The notes under the pieces are model-generated. The model saw nothing but the letters and a program-made list of their open reading frames with translations, made no database searches and had not been told where the DNA came from. Below are positions 15,153 through 23,631 of a DNA stretch of 30,033 bases, piece after piece (the first letter of the stretch is position 1; the number at the start of each line of letters is the position of its first letter). The stretch is from JAWLFY01 sp964462125 (lineage in GTDB: Bacteria; Planctomycetota; Planctomycetia; Pirellulales; Pirellulaceae), in NCBI GenBank assembly GCA_964462125.1, contig CAYWXT010000037.1, positions 1 to 30,033 of the forward strand, written 5' to 3'. Made by a program: the position numbers and the translations under genes.

Positions 15153-15908
15153 ATGACCGCGCCGGCTCCGAATGCCTCTCCCCGACCGGTGATGCGGCGG
15201 GTGATCAGTCTCCTGGTCATCTTGCACCTGCTGGCGGTATTCGTGCCACCGCTGGCGTTCCAGGCCAGCGGCCCGCTGGGCAGCTCTCCTTCGGTGCAAA
15301 CGCTTTCGGCCCCCGTTCGCGGCTACGGGGAGTTTCTCTATCTCAATCGCGGTTACGCGTTCTTCGCCCCCGATGCCGGTCCGAGCCACCTGATCCAGGC
15401 GGCGATCACCGGGGCAGACGGCAACCGGGTCGAACAGATGTATCCCGACCTGAATCGCCACTGGCCGAGACTCCTGTACCACCGACATTTCATGCTGGCG
15501 GAGTTCCTGCAAGATGCCTATCAGCCGCCGTTGCCGGCGGAGGCCGACATCCTCGCCGACGCCGAGCCGGAGGAGTACGCCTTCTGGAGGTCGGCGCGGC
15601 TGCGTTATGAGCAGATCCGGCAATCGATGATCGACCATCTCGCGGCGGTCCATCCGGATCACGAGGTCGCGATCCGCCGGATCGAGCATGCCATCCCGAG
15701 CTTCATCGAGTTCAACGAGGATCGCATCCCGCTAGACGACGAACGGTTTTACAACGTCCTGCTCGATCGCCCGGTGGAAGAACTTCCTGGGGTCCCCGAG
15801 GCGACCCCATCGGTCGATCCTGGCGCTGTCCCTTCACCGTCCACTTTGGGCGATGGCAGCGACGTTCCCTCGGCTGTTGAATCAGGCCGTTCCGAGGTGG
15901 GACGATGA
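15153..15908 (+). CDS. Hypothetical protein with one N-terminal membrane segment, partner of HTTM gene
   Basis: The 251-residue product has one hydrophobic segment after a basic stretch (RRVISLLVILHLLAVFVPPLAF, about residues 15-36) that can be a signal anchor. A soluble region follows, with VRGYGEFLYLNRGYAFFAPD near its start and RHFMLAEFLQDAY in the middle, and a Pro/Ser-rich disordered end. I do not recognise a named domain. Its stop overlaps the HTTM start (ATGA), so the two proteins are probably made together. HTTM genes often neighbour a gene of this kind, so the pair may form a membrane complex; that is inference. An internal ATG at 15192 is an alternative start. Confidence 0.8.
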   Translation: MTAPAPNASPRPVMRRVISLLVILHLLAVFVPPLAFQASGPLGSSPSVQTLSAPVRGYGEFLYLNRGYAFFAPDAGPSHLIQAAITGADGNRVEQMYPDLNRHWPRLLYHRHFMLAEFLQDAYQPPLPAEADILADAEPEEYAFWRSARLRYEQIRQSMIDHLAAVHPDHEVAIRRIEHAIPSFIEFNEDRIPLDDERFYNVLLDRPVEELPGVPEATPSVDPGAVPSPSTLGDGSDVPSAVESGRSEVGR

Positions 15909-16957
15909 GTGGGGGCGCGTTGGCGACATCGATCCGAAATTGGTGGCAGGATGGGTTTCGAGCTTGGGACGCGTTCTGGTTCACCCCACGTGACCCCACC
16001 ACGCTCGGCCTTCTGCGGATCGCCACGGGGTTGATGCTATTCTACTCGCACATCGTCTTGGGGAGCGACCTGACGGCGTTTTTGGGCGAGACCGCTTGGA
16101 TCAACAACGAAACGGCGCGGGCGCTGCACGACGGCGCCTTCGGGACCTCCGACTGGGGGCGCAGCTACCTGTGGTGGATCGACCGGCCGTTCGGGCTGTG
16201 GCTGCATCACGGCTTCACGCTGCTGGTCACCCTTGCGTTCGCCGTCGGTTTCCTGACCCGCGTGACGGCGCCGATGGCGTGGTTCCTGCAGCTGATGTAC
16301 ATCCACCGGCTGACCGGTGCGTTGTTTGGGTTGGACCAGATCGTCACCTATGTGGCGATGTACCTGATGCTCGCCCCCTGTGGCAGTTGCTTCTCGGTCG
16401 ACGCTTGGCTGCGGCGGCGTTTTCGCGACCGGCTCGACACCAGCGGCCTGCTTCGTTGGCTGTTGCCTGAACGCGTTCCCTCGATCGCAGCCAACGTTGC
16501 CACGCGGCTGCTGCAGCTGCACCTGTGCGTGATTTATCTGTACGGTGGTTTGGCCAAGGCGCGGGGTCAGATGTGGTGGGATGGGACGGCCGTCTGGTTT
16601 GCCCTCGGCAACGTCGAGTACCAATCGATCGACATGACCTGGATGTCGCGTTACCCCCGCCTGTTCTCGACGCTGACCCATGTGACGCTGTTTTGGGAAA
16701 TCTTTTATTGCGCCCTGGTTTGGCCCAAATGGTCGCGACCGATCGTGCTGGCGATCGCGGTGGCGGTGCATGGCGGCATCGCGATGTTTCTCGGCATGAT
16801 CACGTTTGGCTTGATGATGATCGTGGCGAACATGATCTTTTTGGAACCGGCCTGGCTGCGGCGGGTGCTCGGTTTGCAAGCGGCCAACGGTACGGCGGCT
16901 CAGCCCCGGCACGAACGCTCCAACTGCCGACGAAGATCCTCGGCTGCGACTGGATGA
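15905..16957 (+). CDS. HTTM-domain (vitamin K-dependent carboxylase-like) membrane protein
   Basis: The 350-residue product is a multi-helix membrane protein of the HTTM family, related to the membrane part of vitamin K-dependent gamma-carboxylase. Typical elements are TTLGLLRIATGLMLFYSHIV, AWINNETARALHDG, MYIHRLTGALFGLDQIVTYV, CVIYLYGGLAKARGQMWWDG and HGGIAMFLGMITFGLMMIVA. Bacterial HTTM proteins have no firmly known substrate. The start codon overlaps the upstream stop, and GAGGTGG lies 4 bases before it. The last 30 residues are a basic tail. The GT-C gene begins 77 bases downstream on the same strand. Confidence 0.88.
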   Translation: MSGGALATSIRNWWQDGFRAWDAFWFTPRDPTTLGLLRIATGLMLFYSHIVLGSDLTAFLGETAWINNETARALHDGAFGTSDWGRSYLWWIDRPFGLWLHHGFTLLVTLAFAVGFLTRVTAPMAWFLQLMYIHRLTGALFGLDQIVTYVAMYLMLAPCGSCFSVDAWLRRRFRDRLDTSGLLRWLLPERVPSIAANVATRLLQLHLCVIYLYGGLAKARGQMWWDGTAVWFALGNVEYQSIDMTWMSRYPRLFSTLTHVTLFWEIFYCALVWPKWSRPIVLAIAVAVHGGIAMFLGMITFGLMMIVANMIFLEPAWLRRVLGLQAANGTAAQPRHERSNCRRRSSAATG

Positions 16958-17034
16958 GGCAGAAAACGTTCCCGGACTCGTTTTTGTGCGCTGGCGGCGG
17001 AAGATCCACAAACAGCACGGAATCAGGAGCGTCG

Positions 17035-18462
17035 ATGGCAGGCAGAAAAAGAGTCCTGACCCCTTTTCTTTGGCTGGTGTTGGTCTTGTTGATCGCGGCC
17101 AAGATCGGGCTGATCGTCGCGCGTGGGCCATCACCGATTGTGCTCGATGCGGCCGAGTATTGGGACCTCAGCTCCCACGTCCTCGACGGCGATCTGTTGA
17201 TGCGGTCCGAGCCGATCGCCTATCGCACACCGCTCTATCCTTGGTTCTTGGCCGCCGTTGGTGCCGGCAGCGGCACGTTCCGTCTTCCTGCCACCGTGGT
17301 GGTCCAGGGGCTGCTTTTGCTGCTCGCAGTCCTCCTGGCGGCGCGGTTGTCGTGGCGGATCACCGGCTCCGTTGCTGTAGCCCTCGTCACGGTGGCGGCG
17401 TTGGTCCCTCCGATTGCTGCGATCACCTACACCACGACGGTTCTGACCGAAACCTTGTTCACAACGTTGTTGGTTGCCAACCTGTTGTCCGTGGCCCGCT
17501 ATGCGCAGGTACGTACCACCAGCACGGCTGCCTTGGCGGCGCTGACATTTGCTCTCGCGCTGTTGACCCGTCCGGTCGTGATCGGGTTATGGATTCCGCA
17601 TCTGATCTTCATCGTGTTGATCGGGCGTTCGCGCCGCGAATCCACGGGCGTTTGTGGTGACGCGACGTTCCGCGGCCTGCTGACCCACGGACTGCTCGCG
17701 GCTGGGATTCTCGCGTTGTTGATCGCGCCTTGGTTGATGCGAAATCGAGAGCTCTTTGGGCGGCCGTTTTTGACTGAGTTCCTCGGCCGCAACGTCTGGA
17801 TTGTGGCGTTCCAGGGCGGATCTGCGAGTGAATTTCCCCTGCCGGATTCGGAATCGGGAAGAGAACTTCGCCGGCGGTTGGCGCGGTCACCGGATGACGT
17901 TGATTGGCGGCACACGTGGGCTGTCTCCGAGGCACTCTCCGCGTCAGGGTTGGACGATGCGGCCGGGGATCGACTGATGAAACGAGTCGCATTCGAAGCG
18001 ATCGTGGAGAATCGCGTTGCCTTTGCGACCCAAGCGCTGCGGCGGATGGTCAACTTTTGGCGCTGCGCGTCCACGGATCTGCCGCAGCCCCCCTCGGCGG
18101 TCATTCCGGACGATCGCTCGATCGATCAACGAACCTGGTCATGGCGTTTCCGGGTTCTGGAGGCGTGGATCGATCATCGCTGGAGTCGTTCGATTGCGGG
18201 CAACACGGCACTCACGGCGTTGATCGCGATGGCGACGTTGACCATGATGATCCATTCACCGACGCGCTGGCACGGATTTTGGATCGCCATGGTCTTCATC
18301 TACTTCGCTTTCATCACCGGGCTGATCGAGATCCCAGCTTACCGGTACCGAATGGTGTTGGAGCCGTTGTTTGCGGTTGCCGTCGCAGCTGGTGCCTATG
18401 CGGGCTGGGCGTTGATCACAGCCCCTGCCAAGCGGCATCGAGTGTTTCCGGAGAGGCAATGA
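17035..18462 (+). CDS. GT-C type membrane glycosyltransferase (ArnT/PMT-like)
   Basis: The 475-residue product has around 9-11 hydrophobic segments. The first extracytoplasmic loop contains DAAEYWDLSSHVLDGD and YRTPLYPWFLA, the acidic catalytic-loop pattern of the GT-C (GT39/GT83, ArnT-like) enzymes, which use polyprenyl-phosphate sugars at the outer side of the membrane. Further family-like features are TTTVLTETLFTTLLVANLLS, LLTRPVVIGLWIP and APWLMRNRELFGRPFLTE. The ATG at 17035 has AGGAG 5 bases upstream. The frame is open before it but overlaps HTTM without similarity. The stop overlaps the next start (ATGA). Substrate and acceptor are unknown. Confidence 0.85.
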   Translation: MAGRKRVLTPFLWLVLVLLIAAKIGLIVARGPSPIVLDAAEYWDLSSHVLDGDLLMRSEPIAYRTPLYPWFLAAVGAGSGTFRLPATVVVQGLLLLLAVLLAARLSWRITGSVAVALVTVAALVPPIAAITYTTTVLTETLFTTLLVANLLSVARYAQVRTTSTAALAALTFALALLTRPVVIGLWIPHLIFIVLIGRSRRESTGVCGDATFRGLLTHGLLAAGILALLIAPWLMRNRELFGRPFLTEFLGRNVWIVAFQGGSASEFPLPDSESGRELRRRLARSPDDVDWRHTWAVSEALSASGLDDAAGDRLMKRVAFEAIVENRVAFATQALRRMVNFWRCASTDLPQPPSAVIPDDRSIDQRTWSWRFRVLEAWIDHRWSRSIAGNTALTALIAMATLTMMIHSPTRWHGFWIAMVFIYFAFITGLIEIPAYRYRMVLEPLFAVAVAAGAYAGWALITAPAKRHRVFPERQ

Positions 18463-20330
18463 GTGGAGTGATCGAAGCGTCGGTGGTCATGCCGTGTTTG
18501 AACGAAGCCGACACGGTGGGGACCTGCGTGACCAAAGCAGTCCAGGCGTTGCGCGAGGCCGGGATCAGCGGCGAGGTGGTGGTCGCGGACAACGGCAGCC
18601 AGGACGGTTCGCAACGAATCGCGACCGCCGCTGGGGCGCGGGTCATCCACGTCGCGGACCGGGGTTACGGCGCTGCGCTGATGGGTGGTATCGAGGCGAG
18701 CGGCGGCCAGTTCGTGATCATGGGGGACGCAGACGACAGTTATGACTTTTTGGCACTGCCGGCATTCATTGACAAGTTGCGAGAAGGGTTCGATCTGGTC
18801 CAAGGCTGCCGGCTACCCCGCGGCGGCGGCAGGGTCCTTCCGGGAGCGATGCCGTTTCTGCACCGTTGGATCGGCAATCCGCTGCTGTCGTGGTTGGTTC
18901 GCCGCATGTTTCGGATTTCGATCAGCGACGTCTATTGCGGCATGCGGGGGTTTCGTCGCGATCTCTATGACCGTTTGGACCTGCGTTCCTCGGGGATGGA
19001 ATTCGCGACCGAGATGATCATCCGCAGCGGTTTGCAGGGGGCTTCGATGGCCGAAGTGCCGATCACGCTGCATCCCGACGGCCGGCAACAACACGGGCCC
19101 CATCTGAGAACGATCCGGGACGGCTGGCGGACACTGAAGCTGTTCCTTGTCTTCAGCCCGCGGTGGGCGTTTTTTCGCCCCGGTCTGTTCCTGCTGGGGA
19201 TCGCGGTGCTCGGCTATGTGCTGGCCCTTCCCCAGGTCCGGTTGTTCGGCGCCGCCCTCGACGTGCACACCTTGCTTGTTGCCAGCTTGTGCGGGTTGAT
19301 GGGTTGGCAAAGCGTGCTGCTCGCCACGTTGGCCAAGATTTTCGCGGGGCGTGAAGGGATGATGCCGCGCGATCCTCGGTTGGAACAGATCACGGTCGAA
19401 CGCGGACTCGTCTTCGGTCTGTCCGCGATGGTGGTTGGCTTACTGCTGATCGGCATCGTCGTCGCTCGCTGGTACCAACTCGATTTCGGCAGGCTCGATT
19501 ATCCCTACACCATGCGGTTGGTGGTGCCAGGGGTGACGGCCGTCGGACTCGGTTTTCAAACGATGATGGCGGCACTGATGGCTGGCGTGTTGCAAATGCA
19601 CCGCGGTGCTCCGCGTGAAACGCCGGCGGGAGGCGAACCGGCGGTTCATCGGAATGTTGAACTGGGCGAGGTTTGCTGTGATCCGGCATGGGAGGAGGCC
19701 TACAATCGCTTTGAAAGCCCCGAAGAGGAAATTGCCAAGTTCATGCGGCGTTTGCACCGACTCGGCGTCGATCGTCTCTCCCGCCGCAGCGTGTGCGTGG
19801 AGCTATTCTGCGGCCGGGGAGGCGGCTTGGTGGCGCTCGAACGACTCGGTTTTTCCAACCTGACCGGCGTCGACCTCTCCGAATCGCTGCTGTTGCAATA
19901 TCGCGGCCCGGCCGAACTCCATCTGGCGGACTGCCGCGCGTTGCCCTTGGAAAGCGATTCGGTCGACGCGGTGATCGTCCAGGGGGGTTTGCACCATCTA
20001 CCGGCGCTCCCGGAGGACTTGGAAGGGGTGCTTGCCGAAGCGCAGCGGGTGCTGCGCGATGGCGGTCGGTTCTACGTGGTCGAGCCGTGGAGTACTCCCT
20101 TTCTGACCCTGGTTCACCTGATCACCGACCATCCCCTGGTGAGAAAGCTGTATCGGAAGGGGGACGCGTTGGCCACGATGACCGAGCATGAACGGGAGAC
20201 CTATGAACGCTGGCTGGGGCAACCGCAACGGATCCTGCAACAATTCACGCAGCACTTTGACCCGGAGCTTCAAAAGATCGGTTGGGGCAAACTGCACTTC
20301 GTCGGCCGGGCCCGTTCCGACAAATCGTGA
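18459..20330 (+). CDS. GT2 glycosyltransferase - membrane - SAM methyltransferase fusion
   Basis: The 623-residue product joins three parts. Residues 7-220 form a GT2 glycosyltransferase of the dolichol-phosphate-mannose-synthase type (VVMPCLNEADTVG, VVVADNGSQDGSQ, RGYGAALMGGIEAS, the DADDS metal-binding motif at 90-94, DVYCGMRGFRRDLYD). Residues 240-380 hold about four membrane helices. Residues 405-620 form a class I SAM methyltransferase (VCVELFCGRGGG at 445-456, LTGVDLSES, ADCRALPLESDSVDAVIVQG, GLHHLPALPEDLE). The reading frame is continuous, with no sign of a frameshift. GGAGAGG precedes the ATG, which overlaps the GT-C stop. By family, the GT2 part would load a sugar on a polyprenyl phosphate for the GT-C enzyme, and the methyltransferase might cap the sugar; this is inference. 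Confidence 0.88.
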   Translation: MSGVIEASVVMPCLNEADTVGTCVTKAVQALREAGISGEVVVADNGSQDGSQRIATAAGARVIHVADRGYGAALMGGIEASGGQFVIMGDADDSYDFLALPAFIDKLREGFDLVQGCRLPRGGGRVLPGAMPFLHRWIGNPLLSWLVRRMFRISISDVYCGMRGFRRDLYDRLDLRSSGMEFATEMIIRSGLQGASMAEVPITLHPDGRQQHGPHLRTIRDGWRTLKLFLVFSPRWAFFRPGLFLLGIAVLGYVLALPQVRLFGAALDVHTLLVASLCGLMGWQSVLLATLAKIFAGREGMMPRDPRLEQITVERGLVFGLSAMVVGLLLIGIVVARWYQLDFGRLDYPYTMRLVVPGVTAVGLGFQTMMAALMAGVLQMHRGAPRETPAGGEPAVHRNVELGEVCCDPAWEEAYNRFESPEEEIAKFMRRLHRLGVDRLSRRSVCVELFCGRGGGLVALERLGFSNLTGVDLSESLLLQYRGPAELHLADCRALPLESDSVDAVIVQGGLHHLPALPEDLEGVLAEAQRVLRDGGRFYVVEPWSTPFLTLVHLITDHPLVRKLYRKGDALATMTEHERETYERWLGQPQRILQQFTQHFDPELQKIGWGKLHFVGRARSDKS

Positions 20331-20382
20331 TCCTGGTCGATCGAAGAGGCCTTCCGTCGTCTCGTCGCGCAGCGAGGAGTGA

Positions 20383-22050
20383 TCAAGCCGTTGAGACGCC
20401 TTCACCGCTCCGGACCGCGGTGTTCTCCAGTCGTTTTCGTCGGCGCTGGTATTTCAGTCCTGGGATGAAGAAGCAGGCAGCGGCGACGATGCCGAAGATC
20501 AAGTGAGATGCATGGGGAACCAGCGCCATCGCGACAGCGGCGAGGAGCAGCGCGGCGGCGTGAACGTAGAACGTCCCGCTGAGCATTCCGCCTTTGATGA
20601 TGAAGACCATCGCGCTGATCACCGCAAGCATTGGCGAGAGACTCAATACCGGCATCCCGAGCCACCATTCCAATGGAAACAGCAGTGCGATGGCGATCAT
20701 GGCGGCCCCCCAGAGGTGGGCGATTTGACGTTCAATGAAGGTGACTGGCCCCATCCGTTGGCGAAGCTTCCAAAACACCGCTGCCCAGGCACCCAGGCCG
20801 AGCGTCCAGACCGAGGCGTAGGCGCTTCGTTGCGTCACGCCACCGATGTCGAGCAGCCAAGTGGCCAGGCAGGCCAGGACCAGGGCCAACGAGTGCCACA
20901 TCCAGAGCACGCCCCAGTTTTCGAGGACCGCTGCGTGATGGGTTTCCCGAAACAGACGGGCGACAACCTGGTTGAAATGGCCGCTGCGGACCGCCACCGG
21001 CTCATCGCCCAGATAGGCTTCCAGGTCGTCCGCCAACGCATCGGCGCTTGCATACCGGAGCTCAACTGGCTTTTGCAAACAGCGGACGACGATCATTTCC
21101 AGATCGCGATCGATACTCGGGCGGAGCTCCCGCGGCGCGGTCGGCTCTTGCTCGATCACCATCATCACCAGCTCCATCGGCGAATCGGCAACGAACGGCG
21201 GCCGCCCGGTCAGCGCGGCGTAGAGGACACAGCCGAGACTGTAGACGTCGCTGGCCGGCCCGCTGCTCTCCCGCCGTCCCCCCGCTTGTTCCGGCGACAT
21301 GTATGCGGGAGTACCCACGAGCATTCCGCTACGGGTGAGATCGACCTTCGTCCCAAGCTGCTTGGCGAGCCCGAAGTCGGTGATCATCGGGGTGCCGTCA
21401 TCGGCGAGCAGGATGTTGCTCGGCTTCAGATCGCGATGCAGGATCCCGTGGCGATGAGCGAACGCGATCGCGCGGGCCAACGTTGCGACCCACCCCGCCG
21501 CTTCACGCTGGGGCAGCGGCCCGGACCGCAATCGCTGGGCGAGCGTCTCCCCTTCGATGTATTTCATGCTGAAGAAGGGTCGGCCGTCGAAATCGCCGAC
21601 GTCGTAGATCGGGACGATGTTGGGGTGCTCCAACCGGGCCGTTGCCGACGCCTCGGCCAAGAACCGGCGCAGGTCCTCGTCGCTGGCCAGCCGCCCCCGC
21701 AGGATCATCTTGACGGCCACTTCGCGGTCGAGGCTGATTTGGCGGGCTCGGAATACGACACCCATTCCGCCCCGACCGACTTCCTCCAATAGCTCGTAGT
21801 CGCCGACGGTGGTGGGAAGCTCAACGCTCCGCCAACGCCCCGAGGACGCATCGTCGCTTGTTGCAGGCAGCTCTTCCTGCGACGTGGCCGCTGTATCGGT
21901 CACCAGCACGGCTCCCCACAGGTTCCGGAGCTCGTCGGCCAGCTCCGGGTGTTGGCGACAGGTGGCATCGAAATCGACCGGCTCCCCCCGACACACCGCA
22001 TCGGTCAGCTCGGCAAGCAGGTCGGCCAGCTTTTGATCGTGATCGTTCAC
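20383..22050 (-). CDS. Membrane Ser/Thr protein kinase (Hanks type)
   Basis: The 555-residue product has a short planctomycete-type N-domain (about 1-50) and then a complete kinase domain: glycine loop GRGGMG (92-97), Lys114 in VAVKM, HRDLKPSN (205-212), DFG (225-227) and SPE (252-254) in place of APE. After residue 380 there are about six membrane helices (near 385-402, 411-428, 446-463, 468-487, 491-510, 516-532) in place of the PASTA or WD repeats seen in other bacterial kinases. The start is a GTG that overlaps the stop of the sigma factor gene (GTGA), so the two are translationally coupled. The kinase probably regulates, or is regulated with, that sigma factor. Confidence 0.95.
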   Translation of the reverse strand: MNDHDQKLADLLAELTDAVCRGEPVDFDATCRQHPELADELRNLWGAVLVTDTAATSQEELPATSDDASSGRWRSVELPTTVGDYELLEEVGRGGMGVVFRARQISLDREVAVKMILRGRLASDEDLRRFLAEASATARLEHPNIVPIYDVGDFDGRPFFSMKYIEGETLAQRLRSGPLPQREAAGWVATLARAIAFAHRHGILHRDLKPSNILLADDGTPMITDFGLAKQLGTKVDLTRSGMLVGTPAYMSPEQAGGRRESSGPASDVYSLGCVLYAALTGRPPFVADSPMELVMMVIEQEPTAPRELRPSIDRDLEMIVVRCLQKPVELRYASADALADDLEAYLGDEPVAVRSGHFNQVVARLFRETHHAAVLENWGVLWMWHSLALVLACLATWLLDIGGVTQRSAYASVWTLGLGAWAAVFWKLRQRMGPVTFIERQIAHLWGAAMIAIALLFPLEWWLGMPVLSLSPMLAVISAMVFIIKGGMLSGTFYVHAAALLLAAVAMALVPHASHLIFGIVAAACFFIPGLKYQRRRKRLENTAVRSGEGVSTA

Positions 22051-22751
22051 GCCGGGCGATCGCGGGGCGATTCGTCGACCTCCACGTCCTCTTGCTCTGC
22101 CTTCGCCTCGCCCTTCTCGGCGTCCTCTTCCTCAAGCAGCGTTCTCAAGCGGCGGACTGCCCGCAGGTATCGCATGCTCGCCGCCGGAGGCGTCAACCCG
22201 AGCGCTTCGGCGATTTCCTGATTGGAGAGATGCTCGTAGTGCCGCATCAGGATCACTTCCCGATCGTTCTCATCGAGCCGCGCGATGGCGGCCTCGACCT
22301 TCTCGGCGATCTCCCGCTGGGTCGCCACGGCAGCCGGCGTCATGGCGGGATCGCAGAGTTGGATCGCCAGGTCCAACGTGGAATCGTCCGGCTTGCCGTG
22401 CGCGTCGATCGGCTGTTCGCGGTCCATGCTCCGCTTGGCGCTGACGCGGTGCCGCCGATAGGTGTCGATGATGTGGTCCCAGGCGATTTGGCGCAGCCAC
22501 AAGTGGAAGGCCATGGCGGGGTCATCGAGATATTTTGTCAGCCGGCCGCTCGCCTCGGCCATCACCTCCTGGACCACATCGCTGACATCGATCCGCCGCT
22601 GGACTTTCCGGTCGAGACGCATTTCGACCATCCGCCGAATCGGGACGCGGTGCCGTTCGAGCAGTTGGTTGACCGCCTCATGACTCCCTTCGCGAGCCCG
22701 TTTCAGAAGCACCTCGGTCTTTTCGTCGTTCGGCCAGATCGATTTCGCCAT
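22047..22751 (-). CDS. ECF-type RNA polymerase sigma factor (planctomycete family)
   Basis: The 234-residue product has sigma region 2 (about residues 12-100; RIDVSDVVQEVMAEASGRL, FHLWLRQIAWDHIIDTYRRH) and sigma region 4 with a helix-turn-helix (about 160-205; LDENDREVILMRHYEHLSNQ, EIAEALGLTPPAASMRYLRA). A long linker joins them and an acidic C-terminal tail of about 25 residues follows (EEEDAEKGEAKAEQEDVEVD). This resembles the planctomycete ECF group whose genes sit beside Ser/Thr kinases. No anti-sigma factor gene is adjacent. GGGAGGAG is positioned 4 bases before the ATG, a strong ribosome binding site. Confidence 0.94.
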   Translation of the reverse strand: MAKSIWPNDEKTEVLLKRAREGSHEAVNQLLERHRVPIRRMVEMRLDRKVQRRIDVSDVVQEVMAEASGRLTKYLDDPAMAFHLWLRQIAWDHIIDTYRRHRVSAKRSMDREQPIDAHGKPDDSTLDLAIQLCDPAMTPAAVATQREIAEKVEAAIARLDENDREVILMRHYEHLSNQEIAEALGLTPPAASMRYLRAVRRLRTLLEEEDAEKGEAKAEQEDVEVDESPRDRPA

Positions 22752-22802
22752 CGTCTCCTCCCGCCTCCATCTTAGCCGGCCGGATATGGGGAGCGATGGG
22801 GA

Positions 22803-23519
22803 TCAGTCGGCGTCGCCGAGCGGGCGGAGCGTCATGTTTTTGAACCGCACGACCATCGCGGGGCCCTGGTGAAGCTGCAACCCGATCACGCCCGACTCCG
22901 CTGCCTTTTCGTTTTCGCCATCGATCAGCTCGCACACCTTGACCCCATTGATGTATTGGGTCAGATGGTTCCCATTCGCGACGATTCGGTACTTATTCCA
23001 CTTCCCAGGGTGAATCTTCGCCCCAAGGGCGGTCCCGTCGGCGAACCTCTCGCTGCTCTTTTCACCATCACCGGCAATGGTTACCTTTTCACCGCGCTCG
23101 GCGAGGATACCCCGGCCCGTCCGTTCGGAATAGATGATCCCCGCGAAGCGGTTGTCGAAATCGATATCCGCCTGGTATCCGCCCAGAACGTACTTCTCTG
23201 CGTCCAGCACCTCGCTGCGGTACTGGATCCCCGAATTGCCGCTTTCGATCTTGAATTCAGCAAGCAGTTCAAAGTCATCCGGCTTGCCCTCGTCCCAAAC
23301 CAGGAACGTGTTGGTTTCGATCGGGTCTTCCTCGGTCGTCCGGCCAACGATTGCGCCGTCTTCGACCGACCACAGATCAGACCGGCCCGACCAGCCGGAC
23401 AGGTCCTTGCCGTTGAACATCGAAACCACCTCGCCCGATCCGTTCTCCTCGGCAACGGCGATCGGAGCGAAGCAGACGAGGCAGAGAGCGGGCGCAACGC
23501 GGACGGAAAGGCGTTTCAT
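22803..23519 (-). CDS. Secreted DUF1080 (3-keto-disaccharide hydrolase-like) protein
   Basis: The 238-residue product has a Sec signal peptide (MKRLSVRVAPALCLVCFAPI, cleavage near AVA|EE) followed by one DUF1080 domain: VSMFNGKDLSGWSGRSDLWS, VEDGAIVGRT, ELLAEFKIESGNSGIQYRSE, GGYQADIDFDNRFAGIIYSE, KWNKYRIVANGNHLTQYING and GVIGLQLHQGPAMVVRFKNM. The fold is concanavalin-like; the family includes enzymes acting on 3-keto-glycosides and carbohydrate-binding proteins, and is abundant in planctomycetes. The ATG at 23519 has GGAG upstream. It lies 112 bases after the upstream CCFG-domain gene and 51 bases before the sigma gene, so it may be a separate unit. Confidence 0.92.
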   Translation of the reverse strand: MKRLSVRVAPALCLVCFAPIAVAEENGSGEVVSMFNGKDLSGWSGRSDLWSVEDGAIVGRTTEEDPIETNTFLVWDEGKPDDFELLAEFKIESGNSGIQYRSEVLDAEKYVLGGYQADIDFDNRFAGIIYSERTGRGILAERGEKVTIAGDGEKSSERFADGTALGAKIHPGKWNKYRIVANGNHLTQYINGVKVCELIDGENEKAAESGVIGLQLHQGPAMVVRFKNMTLRPLGDAD

Positions 23520-23631
23520 CGAGGAGGCTCCAGCATGGGGGAAGCATAGACGTGGCGGTCCGAACTCCGCTGATTGTAGTTCAATTCACCTGTGGTGGCA
23601 CGGCTCCGAGAGCGCCGCTTCCGCGCGGCAC

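Noticed and set aside
16037..17134. 365-codon open frame on the minus strand opposite HTTM
   Set aside because: Antisense to HTTM, low-complexity translation, no ribosome binding site.
20503..21792. 429-codon open frame on the plus strand opposite the kinase gene
   Set aside because: Shadow of a kinase with all catalytic motifs on the other strand; composition is Arg/Gly/His-rich without a motif.
23573..23578. TACAAT on the minus strand upstream of the DUF1080 gene as a -10 box
   Set aside because: A good -10 match, but no acceptable -35 at 16-18 bases, so not listed as a promoter.
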